From NCBI RefSeq assembly GCF_001949145.1, contig NW_019091687.1, positions 116,202 through 180,201 of the forward strand: a DNA stretch of 64,000 nucleotides. The letters run 5' to 3'. A program made the translations under genes and the position numbers. This DNA is from Acanthaster planci (taxonomy: Eukaryota > Echinodermata > Asteroidea > Valvatida > Acanthasteridae). The notes under the pieces were generated by a model that saw only the letters and a program-made list of their open reading frames with translations, was not told the origin of the DNA and ran no database searches. This document shows positions 54,701 through 64,000 of the stretch, in pieces. Numbering within the stretch: the first letter of the stretch is position 1; every line of letters begins with the position of its first letter.

Positions 54701-57700
54701 GCGGATTATGCTTCAGCACACATGCGCACATTAGCTTCAAGCTGTACTGCACATATAATGAGCGGCCATTTTGGTTCCCACAGCCTGAAGTTCGTGCAGT
54801 TGTCTATATGTACTGCTATGGGTGTAAGTGGTTTTGACCAATGGAATTTTTTTCTCATGCAAACTGTGACTTGCGGTCTCGTTAGCAATCAAATATTGAA
54901 CACTGTGTTGGTACACAAACAGTCATTGGTCATTTCAGTTGGGGGAAAAAAACGGAAAGGGAACGATCCCATGTTTTGACCATTTGACCTGAGAATGTAT
55001 CCAGGTGGGTGTAACATTTGTTATGGAGCATGTTGAGAATGTGTCTTGAAACTCAGAATGCCTCTGTGAAAAAAAGTACCTTGCTTAAGAAAGATGCCAG
55101 TGTGCACGTATATTCACTTCTCCAGTTGTTGGAAATTGTCGGAAACAAATTTTTTTACATGGGAATTCTTTCTCCGTTGGGTTGCAATATCCAAACGGTT
55201 TGAGGTATCGTTCATACCCTCCACTTGTGTTGTTGGACCGTCTTAGGAGATACAGGACATGAGCCCCATGCTGTACACCAGCCCCCAGGCCACGGGTATC
55301 ATTGAGCCCCACTCCACTGCCGAGGTCCCCCTGGTTATTATGCCTAAAGCCCTGGAGGAGATTGAGGCCGTGGCTGAGTTCAGCATCTTTGGCAGCACCG
55401 AACCACCACTGGTAAGTTTTAACCAGTTTACTTTAATATTAACAAGTTGTAATTTTTTTTGTTTGGGTACAGAGAAATAGTCACTGATTTTCTACAATCT
55501 GTAATTGTACCCGTCGGCTGTAGCACTCCCATCTACTTTGCTCAGAACAAAATCTTCTTTCTTAAGCGTCGTCTAAAAATGATCTCGCTTTTTGATCTCG
55601 GCTGGGAAGAACACCAAGGAGGGCTGATAGTCAAGTCAAGTCTGAGCTTGGGAAGAGAGGTCTATTCATAGGAGATCTGTCTATTATCAGCTGGGGATTA
55701 CGAAGGCCCATTGGCCCAGGCTTGGTTGCAGCTTGGCTCAGACTTTCAAAGGCTTTCACGCGTCAGTCTGTCCGCCGGGCTCCCTTAAGTGACCCCCTGT
55801 TTTCTTAATTTTTTCCAAGTGGTTATAATTGTTTGCCACAGTTAAAGGAGAAACTTTACATCAAAGTTAACATTTGAAACTTTGGGGGAAACACAAAGAT
55901 AGTATACTCACATTCACACAGTTTGACCCATAAAGCTGTCTTGGCATAAACTTCTTGGGCCATATCGTTGTTTGAAAATTTGGTTTTTAAAACCTCTACA
56001 AATTTTTTTTTCATGAGGAAGGGTAATCACTTTTAAACAAGGTAGAAGGGACCGGCTTTAACCAAGCTCCAAGTAAGATATGACATTACTTCTGAAAATA
56101 TTCCTATTGAATTTCAGAATTTCAGAATGGCATCGCGGTAAAATGCTATTACAAAGTTAGTGGCACTCGTTAATGAACGCTGTTAATTTTGCACAGTCAG
56201 TGCAGATTTTTGACTTGAAAAAGAACTGCAGATATTTAGGAATTAAGAATGTGCCCAGCTATTTTTTTGTACCAATGCTCACGACACTTTTATCTTCCCA
56301 ACAGCAAGTTCAACTGATGGCTATAGGAGAGGGGCCCGTCGTGCACGTGACACCCACCGAGATTGACTGGGGCCAGACACCGGTCCTGACAGACGTCACC
56401 AAGATAGTCACGCTGTCCAACGAATCGCTGATCCCTGCACCGTTCTGTTGCACGCTGGTAAGTTGGTCTTCGCAAAACTGTAGCTTGGCAGTCGCGTCCG
56501 GCACACCCTTTAGACCAAAAGAAATGCAGGTGAATGTGTGATAATTCTTTGGGGCTGACTCGAGTCTATCGTACGTCTTTACAAGTCTGTGCAAGTCCAT
56601 TACAAGTCAACCAGTCTCAAGCTAAGTCATGATCTATCCAAATGAAATGCGGCTCAAGCATTCCTTTGACACTATCTACTTACCTCTGGTCTTGTGACTG
56701 GACTTAGGTCTGATCTTGTAATGAACTCGACTACCACCTTGCCATTTCAGCACGTGACTGATGAGTGATTACAAAAACCATGATGTTAGATTGGAAGTTT
56801 TTGTCTATGGGTTTGTTTCTGCCTAGATGCGGCCCAACTCCCTCTGGCAAGTTGAGCCCAAGGAGTCCGTCATCCCACCAGAGGAGAGCTTGGATCTCAG
56901 ACTAACAGTCAACCTGGATGACTGCATTAGGTAATCATCTCCCTAGCCCCAAATAGTCCTGAATTCCCCGATTTCCTATTACTTTGCACTCATTTTGCAG
57001 GATTAAGCTGAAAGTATCCTGAAATTATGAATAATTCACCAAATGTCCTGTTTGTGTCTGAGACAGCGGGTGAAAAGTGTCTATTGTTCCCAACTTGTGA
57101 TTCATTCAGTTGAGTTATCTGTTGACAAAAATGCGTCACTTTCTCAGCAGCAAATTCCTTTTATTTTCAGATGTGGTAAATGTCCATGTATTGTCTTGTG
57201 ATGCATATGTCTGTTCGCTTAGATTTCCTGTATTTAAATTTTTTGTTCATTGTTTATGTTATCTGGAAGAACAACATTCTTGGTCCATCACACTCAACGA
57301 TTTTCTCATTTTGCCATTGTTTGAAATGTTCTCCTTTAATCTGTGACAAGTTTTCCATTGATCGGCAAGAGGTAACGACATTCAGAATAAAATGGTATTA
57401 TTTTTCCATCAGATTTCAAGACAAGCTGGCCATCAACTTTGAGAACAGCCAGACGCGTACAATCAAGCTCCAAGCTTACGGGCACGGCACCACCGTCGTG
57501 TCTTTCCCACCCATGACGCCCAGCATCGAGCTCGGACACCACTTCAGGTATTAAGCTCTAATTCATAGCTTGCACATCATTGCGGGGTAGCCTGTGTGCT
57601 ATAGCAGCATTGTAGGCACAGCATTACTGTCTCGCAAACTTGGTAAAAATTTTTTAGGATCACAAGTAACTTTGTTTGAACGGGTTAATAGTCAGTAGCG

Positions 57701-60700
57701 ATATGTGAAGGATATTGCTTTTGATTGGTAGTCGAGCATTTAAGTTATTTCCTTCATTTGTTTTTGCTATCTTAGGATTTTGAAATTTGGTCAACTGTCA
57801 CTAGTTTGAAGTGAGAGGGTGCATTAATTTTGCACCAATGGAGTGGCTGCTCCATTTCTTTTCAGCCTTTTAGAGAGATAGTTTGGGTAAGATGGCTTGC
57901 TCAAGGACATAGCGCATGGTGAGATTTTTGGATTGACACCCTTCAGATCTGAGCCAAAGACATTAAATCTGTGGATCATGTGCATTTTCAAAGTAAGAAA
58001 ATTGAATGTTCATCTGTGACAAATCCTCCAATCCAACTGATCCAAATGTTTCAACCCTGCAGTAGTGGGCCTTGCCGTCGCATGTTCACTTTGACCAACA
58101 AGGGACGCCGCCACCAGCAGCTCTTCTGGAGCACGGAGGGCTTCAACCCCATCAAGCTGAAGAACAGAGACCCCTATTACAACCCTCTGGACGTCAAGTA
58201 CCAGGTAGGGCTAGCGTGGCTTTGATCCTGGCTCTCATCTCCTCAGTTCAGTGCCTGGATTTTTCGGAAGATCTAGAATTCCGGCTGAGCTATGTTTTTC
58301 CACAGGCTTAGTTTACCCCCCCTTTTCCCCTGTGAGCCCCCTCCCCCCAAATCTCCATACTTGTTGCTCTTCCCAACATCTTTCAGATCCGATTCAGGGC
58401 CTGCCCTAGATAGCGCTTGCTGACACCAGCCTCTTTGTCTTTGAATGGAGTTAAGCCAACTATTACCATTACGCATAGAGTTGACTAACCTGCCAGAGCC
58501 TGTCAATTTGCCTGCAGTATCTGTGTGTGTCTGGGTTATCGCATGCGACCTGTCACGACAAAATGAGAGTAAAGTCGCATGCCACTCTTTCCTGTTTTGA
58601 GGGTTGAAAGTCATTTTGAAGTGGAGGTCAATTTGGGGGTTTTGTCATATTTGGAAAGAGTAACCCGCCTCCTATTTAATTCCAAATATTTCGCAGAATC
58701 ACATATTTCAAAATGTCATTTTCTTGGCAGTTTTTACGATAGCATTATTTGTGCCTGGTCTGAAATGTTGAAACAATGTCAGGAACAAAGATGCAAAGCT
58801 GCCAGAATAATGTCACATTGTCACCTTATACTGCTACCCTAAGTGTTCCATGTACATACCATTGGAAAAGTCTCTTTCTGCTTAATTATAAAAATACCAA
58901 TATCTCAGTTTTTGAAAATGCTGACTCTCAGCTCATTTTGTGGTGACAGGTCACATATCTGATTTCCGTCCCACATGAAATGGCGTGTAGGGTCAAACCC
59001 AGTGAGTATGATGATTTGTGTTTTCCATGGGCAAGGTACATCATCACAGTTACTTCTCTCCAGCCTAGGAGTACAAATAGAGGTTTTTCACGTGACGGAA
59101 CATGACGGCTAAAGGCATTTCAGGAAGCGTACCGTGTCCATAGAGTGCATTTTGGATCTGCGTATTTATATTGGCAATTTCTACGTACACTAGAATGTTG
59201 AGAGACTTTGAAGGCGCGCGCGTAAGTGCGCACATCTGTGTAGATTGAGCGCCGACCGTCAAAAATCATGTGACTGAAAATCTTCTGTAGATGCCCGTGT
59301 GGGTAGAGAACAAAATCAGACTGATCTGAAACTGCTGTAGAAACTGATGCCGTGGCTCTGTGAGCAAGAGCGGTCACTACGAGGCACCCCGGAGACCTCT
59401 GCAGGGATGAGAAGCATTACCGAAGCGCCCCCGTTCCTTTTATCTTTGCAGAGGATGCCCCCACCGGCTCCACCACCCAAGCCTGTCTTCAGCCTGACCC
59501 CATCACGCTTTGAGCTGGAGCCCGGAGAGAGTATCGACGTTGTTCTTGACGGCCAGTCTGATACGTAAGCAACGCATCCGCTTCGATCTCCCTATCCCCT
59601 ACCCCTCCCCCCCTCCAAAAAAGGGAGAATTAAGTCACAAGTAGATCCAACCCCCACATCCAGTCTTTTTTCCCCCAAAAACCGTCTGACTCGGGAATAA
59701 GTTATCTCAAGCATTAGTGGACAAAATCCAGTTCCACAGTTTTTAAAACCCCTCTATTCAGCACCGTCCCACCCTTGTCAACTTCCAGCGTAGTCCCCGG
59801 GTGGACCGTTCAGAGGTTACGACTACAGGGTACATGTGGTTGCAAAGATGTTGAAATTTCCCACCACTACCGGGTTCAATTCCAGAGGGATTCCTAGCAG
59901 CGCCATTGGCAAGGTTGAGATTCTGCGAACTTCCCCCGTTGTCGATTCTTGTCACTCGTACAGCGCTTTCTGTAAAATTAACAACCTAGCCGGTTTCTTA
60001 AATGTTTTCATTGGTAAGATTTATTTTGCAGTAAAGAGCAAAAGGGATCTAACGGGAAACCGTCATATTTCAGTGGATGGGGTTTTTGTGACAGATGGGA
60101 AACTTTTTACGCACCCTTTAGTTTAGATAAATTTCTCTCTAAACTCGTGCTTTTTCATCCTGTCACTCAAATCTGCTTGATTTTCTTTTGTCAGAGTTAG
60201 ATAAAAAAAACAAAAACCCAAAATTGAAGCGACTTCACTTCACGTCTCACTTTTGCCTACGATAATTATTTTCCCTTGCTCCGGCAGGCCCAAGGTGGTG
60301 AAGGAACGCATGCTGTGCCACGCCATCATCGGCAAGGCCAGCGGCAAGGAGAAGATCATGAAGACAGACATCAGCATCGAGTTCATCAGCCCGCTGCTGG
60401 AGTTCTCCACCAAGCAGGTCATGTTCAGAGTGGATAAGGTAAAAAGAAAACAACTCAGCCCTGCACACTCGGACGTTGGCCGCGTCCAAATTGTTCGGCT
60501 CGGCCTGAGATAGCATATGCATCTGTGAGAAATGCTTGCGGATTCCCTCGGCACATGTGTTATTTCCAGCAGTTGCCAAGTCATTCGGACGTGACCTCTG
60601 TCTGCGCGTTTATGAGCCCAAACAGTTCCCAGACCCCTCTCAAATTGACCCAATTGGAAATCTAGGGTTTGCCTAAGCTGTCCAAAGCACCAGCGGGCTG

Positions 60701-63700
60701 TCGTGAGGAAGTCGGATGACATGACATTTTTATATAAACCACCAACTTTACTGGGGAAAAAGTTCCCAGAAATTAAGATCGTGGCGGCACCTTCCAATTA
60801 AAATCTGACTCAGCCCCGTGTACTGTACCACGGTCGACACATATGATTCAAGCAGACTTCTCGTTTTAAATCGACCCAAGGCACATCAGAAACTCTGAAA
60901 ACCCAAGCCGCGAGCGGCTTTGATTAATATACGCTCAAGGGAGAAATCACAGTCTTCTCTTGTATTTCTGGTTCGTCGCTGCAGCATCCTAACGACGTTC
61001 TGGAGAACCAGTTAGAGGAGCTGACGCTGACCAACGTGTCTTCCTTACCCCTCCACACCCACGTGGAGCTGGAGGAACCGTTTGTCATCATCTCGGAGGA
61101 CGAGGGCCAACCCAAGGAAATCTCCTCCATGGTACGAAAACACCATTGCTGTCTTGTTATAAATGTGGTGGGTGGGGCTTAACCTCCCACCCTTTTTCAT
61201 TTGACCGATTGCAGCCCCGAATGTGGTGTAATGTAATGCCGAAGACACTGTAAAGTTACACATGATAGTTTTGCTGCACCGCAAATTGACGTATTGTCCA
61301 CTGACTTTGCACACGTGATACATCAGTTGTTGGTGCAGCAACTGTACATGATGTCGGTTGTGGCCTGACTGATGATACCTGCTGGAGAGTTTTCCACATG
61401 TGCATGGGCGCAACAGAGAAGAGCACGTGTTAATTGCTTGCTTGTTCAGTGAGTGAGACTGTTGGATCAGCCCATTGCCTTGAATGAAGACAAACATTCC
61501 AAGATGCCAGATTAATAAAGACAATGTCCACAAGCCTATTTTGATTACTTTCCTCTTGGATAAATCTGTAACATTCTCAACCAGGTTACATTTTGTGCAT
61601 CTTTACGTGATGCAGCATGAGGTCTTTTTAATATTCAATATTTGTGTGACAAGTGCTAGTGTTTGTTGAGTTAACGGTGCAAACGCTAAGTCTGCTGTGT
61701 ATTTGGTGTGTGCAGGATATTCCAATGGAGGTTGGTGAATCTCAGACGCTGAAGATTCAGTTCAATCCTGCCTATGTGGAGGACTCTTACTCCAGGGTAG
61801 CCGAGAAGTTGCTCACCTTTAGATACCGAGAACATCCACACATTGTGAGTAATTCCGTCCTCATTTTCCTCAAATCCATTGTTTCTTGTCCTGAAGGGCG
61901 GAATCTTGAAATTGTACACAATCTATTTACAAGCCGCATTTCATCAGCTTTTGGGGCACCCCCAGGTGGCCCCTTGGAAATTTCACCCTAGTAATGCCAC
62001 TGGTTTGTTCTTTGTAAGGATTACGTTGGCCTGCGGGGTGAGGTCTACTTCCCCAACCTGACCTTCGAGAGGATGCAGGTGGACTTTGGCTGCATCCTGA
62101 ACGACACCGAGGTCACCCGCTACGTCCACATCACCAACGCCAGCCCCATGGCCGTCAGCTATCGCTGGTCCTTCCTGGAGCCGCCGGACCCCATCCTGGT
62201 CTACCCCCAGCCTCCTCCAGCCCAGCCGGCAGGGGATGGAGGGGACGGGGGCACCGGCTCAGGGGAAGGGGATCAGCACGTGGCGTTCGAGGAGCCCCCC
62301 GAGGAGGTGGAGACGGGGCCGGAGACTGACGGCGAGGAGAAGGGGATGGAGGCCGAGGAACAGGAATTGGAGGTGAGACCAGAGAAGAAAACAACCAAAA
62401 CCAAAAGACCCCCTCTCTCTCCTGATGCGACCTATTCCTGAAGATACAGAAAAAGAATTGCTTAGCAGGTGTTCCCAGTTGTGAGGTGTGACATTAGTTG
62501 GTTTTGCTCAATCGTTTCTTGCTTTTGTTGAAAAGTATTTACATTTCTTAATTAAAAAAATGTTATCTTCTATTATTTGATTGCCATTGGCATCCTCTAA
62601 AAATGCTTCAATAATTAACTCTCTGTTTCCTTGATCCATCAATTTCAATATAATTTTTGTTACTTTTAGCATAGTTTTTAAAAATAGTCTGCAGTGATTT
62701 GTAGCAGATATGAAATGCCAAATGCAGAACACAATAAGTTTCTCTTAACAAAACTGTAGCTCCAAGTGAGTGCTGAGTTATTTCTTTTCTGTTAAAAGGA
62801 AAGGAAAAGCATTGATTAAATTTCCTAGGTTTACCAGCATCCACAAATTGGATAACATGCTGTAATGCTCCTATCTAGAAACCGGCCGAATCAACCCCCA
62901 GAGAGGAACCCCTGTCCACTGTGAACATCAAGCTCCCCGCCGAAGACAGCGTAAAGGATGCCCAGTCGGTCAAGCTGGTCACCCAAGACACCAAGGACTC
63001 GCTGACTGAGGATAAGTCCCCCCACCAGCAGCAGCAGCAGCAGCAGCACCAAGACGGTGGAGAGAAGTCCTCCAAGAGGTCCCCCCGTAAGACCCCCCGC
63101 AAGTCCACCGGCAAGAGCCAGGGCAAGTCAGCCAAGTCGGGAAAGACGTCCGTCACTGAGGAGAGCAGCGGCCACCGGAAGAAAACCGCGAAGGAGGACA
63201 AGGAGGAGATGAGGGAGTCCGAGACGCCAGCTGAGCAGGTTCCTTGGAAGACTTTTGTTGCTTTAAAATTCAAAGTTGCTTTCCTAAAATGGGGAAGATG
63301 TTTTATTGGTAGGAAGAAATTACCTTGTTTGTTTTGTCTACATTTGATGGTTCTCTAGTGGTCTCAGTGTTGTTTTTACTTCTGGTTGATGTATTTATAT
63401 TTCTACAAATACTGCCAAAACATCCATTTTAAATTAGTGATGTAGTTGCCTCAAAGACCTGAGTGGAAAACATCTGTAGACAACAAATAGTGGTTTGCCA
63501 CGATGATCAGCTCTTGGTTTTCTCAAGCAGTCTGTAAGCTTTGCAAAGCTCTGACAATGCTGGCTCGAATCATTTGCGATCAGATCCTAAGCGTGGTGGA
63601 CATGTCTTCTGTGGCCGTGGAGGAGCAGGCAGCCGAGGACAGGCAGAGCGTGGGCAGCCGGGCCTCCCTGCGCCCCACCAGCGCCATGAGGAGGCGCCAG

Positions 63701-63757
63701 GCCAAGCTGGCCTACTTCCAGACCATCACCGAGCCCACGGTGGTCGGCATCGAAGAG
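45702..63757 (+). CDS. HYDIN: HYDIN, axonemal central-apparatus protein, 3'-partial (25 exons)
   Basis: Giant ASH/MSP-domain protein of the C2 projection of the ciliary central pair, needed for normal beating. Exons: 45702-45830, 46119-46244, 46724-46843, 47261-47395, 47726-47925, 48400-48524, 48836-49037, 49646-49772, 50700-50975, 51581-51872, 52622-52836, 53219-53319, 54492-54627, 55247-55411, 56305-56457, 56827-56930, 57413-57547, 58063-58204, 59452-59564, 60288-60438, 60985-61131, 61716-61844, 62019-62372, 62879-63238, 63584-63757; 1437 codons, all phases consistent. Near-colinear with human HYDIN from the N-terminus: APRNPKLV, IELLDMGDTTHQK, SPYFKIISPPDIGNKVAPG, LDFPDQVNFSTCPVKY, VRLDKNTVRIENTFIS. 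Repeated ASH-like beta modules follow (for example GTLAVNESLQVEVTFKP). The protein continues beyond the window (vertebrate form about 5100 aa). The 45702 start is chosen by homology; the frame is open upstream to the splice acceptor. The exon 24 donor (CAG|GTTCCT) is weak and exon 25's acceptor is less certain. Confidence 0.96.
50346..50374. repeat. Perfect 11-bp stem, 7-nt loop hairpin in HYDIN intron
   Basis: GGCAAAGTTGA (50346-50356) and TCAACTTTGCC (50364-50374) are exact inverted repeats around ACCTGGC. Flanking CGCAGAC / GTCTGCG motifs (about 50335 and 50400) extend a larger imperfect symmetry. Confidence 0.75.
51980..52130. repeat. Dispersed AAGTCC/GGACTT repeat, copy 1
   Basis: CCAGTCTTAAGCCAGGTCA, CAAATGGACTTCGG, AAGCATCC and GGACTTGTGACTGGACTT occur in the same order as in 56552-56727. 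Intronic in HYDIN. Confidence 0.5.
53390..53797. mobile_element. TTAA-flanked 408-bp element with CCCCTTG/CGAAGGGG ends
   Basis: Begins TTAACCCCTTGACGACGGGA and ends GAGCGAAGGGGTTAA, so it shares terminal architecture with the short MITE at 3421 and others but has a different interior. The open frame within it (53265-53726) starts in HYDIN exon sequence and has no recognisable domain. Confidence 0.7.
53929..54112. repeat. Minisatellite ACAAGACCAGTC with 34-bp higher-order period
   Basis: Units of 10-12 bp (ACAAGACCAGTC, ACAACTAGTC). The CAACTAG variant recurs at 53987, 54021, 54055 and 54089, giving an exact 34-bp higher-order period. Located in a HYDIN intron. Confidence 0.9.
54164..54318. 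mobile_element. Small TIR element with GCGC-rich centre
   Basis: ATAGAGTCTACCGAAGTG on the left and its inverted counterpart CACTTCGGTACTCTAT on the right, with a centre rich in CGCGCG and GCGGCGG. About 155 bp, HYDIN intron. Confidence 0.65.
54687..54780. mobile_element. Foldback mini-element with CCAAAATGGC ends
   Basis: TTGGAACCAAAATGGCGGAT at the left pairs with GCGGCCATTTTGGTTCCCA at the right in inverted orientation; the interior is about 50 bp. HYDIN intron. Confidence 0.6.
56552..56727. repeat. Dispersed AAGTCC/GGACTT repeat, copy 2
   Basis: GCTGACTCGAGTCTAT at the left is mirrored by ATGAACTCGACTACC at the right; the interior AAATGAAATGCGGC … AAGCATTCC … TTGTGACTGGACTT matches the copy at 51980-52130. 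HYDIN intron. Confidence 0.5.
59082..59280. repeat. Possible TIR element with CGCGCGCG core
   Basis: TTTTTCACGTGACGG at the left and, inverted, TTTTCAGTCACATGAT … GACGG at the right form weak inverted ends around GGCGCGCGCGTAAGTGCGC. Similar in style to 54164-54318 but not clearly the same family. Confidence 0.35.
62205..63236 (+). other. HYDIN: HYDIN low-complexity linker (Pro/Gly-acidic, poly-Gln, Lys/Ser-basic)
   Basis: The second half of exon 23 and nearly all of exon 24 encode a disordered stretch of about 180 residues. It runs from a Pro/Gly-rich and acidic part (QPPPAQPAGDGG, then EEPPEEVE) to a run of seven Gln (CAG, 63026-63046), then a basic part with KRSPRKTPRKS and GKSQGKSAKSGK, and ends in a charged KEDKEEM segment. 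It lies between structured ASH-type modules and reads in one frame across the 62372/62879 junction. Confidence 0.8.
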
Positions 63758-64000
63758 GTCAGTCAGTCCTGTAAAGTGTGCCATTGTGAAAGGCAGAGTC
63801 ATTTGAGAGTAAAACACGCCATGTTATGTTGTGCCAGTTCAAACATGTTCAGTGTGTGTGAGTGGTTAGACAGCCGCTTTGATGTTGCCGACTTTAGCAT
63901 GAATATATTACTGATTCATTCTCAGCACACACTCTCTTACCGAACTCGCTAACTCAACTTCATTTCAGACAGTACAGTCAGTAAGCGTTTTCAGACAGTG

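Noticed and set aside
62155-62394. Proline-rich minus-strand open frame
   Set aside because: Antisense of the Gly/acidic low-complexity part of HYDIN exon 23.
63969-63981. Possible start of HYDIN exon 26 after CATTTCAG
   Set aside because: A donor-like GTAAGC follows after only about 13 bases; too little sequence remains to decide, so the model stops at 63757.

Overview
The window is animal nuclear DNA. Genes are split into many short exons by GT-AG introns, exon junctions keep reading frame throughout, and introns are full of SINE, MITE and minisatellite sequence. Gene content (cytosolic alanyl-tRNA synthetase, a TRAF7-type ubiquitin ligase, an SRCR-domain membrane protein, a PRELID3/slowmo protein, HYDIN) and the repeat landscape suggest a marine invertebrate deuterostome such as an echinoderm or lancelet. 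I cannot fix the species from sequence alone. There are two assembly gaps (7466-8448 and 40329-40848).

Layout. 345-13057 (+): AARS1, 18 coding exons, missing the first roughly 110 codons, which lie left of the window. 17293-26383 (-): TRAF7-like E3 ligase (RING, TRAF zinc fingers, coiled coil, WD40), 14 exons, 607 aa. 26637-31652 (+): a 357-aa type I membrane protein with two SRCR domains and a PPPY motif in its tail, 4 exons. Its start codon is only 253 bp from that of the TRAF7-like gene, head to head. 37654-41744 (-): PRELID3 (slowmo) mitochondrial lipid-transfer protein, 6 exons, partly hidden by a gap. 45702 to the right edge (+): first 25 coding exons (1437 codons, about 28% of a vertebrate-length protein) of HYDIN, the ciliary central-apparatus giant.

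The five genes do not form one pathway: translation, ubiquitin signalling, cell-surface recognition, mitochondrial lipid traffic and cilium motility. The one pair whose arrangement suggests co-regulation is the divergent TRAF7-like / SRCR receptor pair. AARS1, TRAF7 and HYDIN are, from general knowledge, all on human chromosome 16, so part of this order may reflect old linkage.

Between and inside genes I see: TTAA-flanked MITEs with CCCC..GGGG ends (four short copies and one longer relative), tRNA-derived SINEs, a hAT-like MITE, other terminal-inverted-repeat elements, a LINE reverse-transcriptase C-terminal fragment, a local duplication, and three minisatellites. No rRNA, intact tRNA gene, CRISPR or viral gene was seen.
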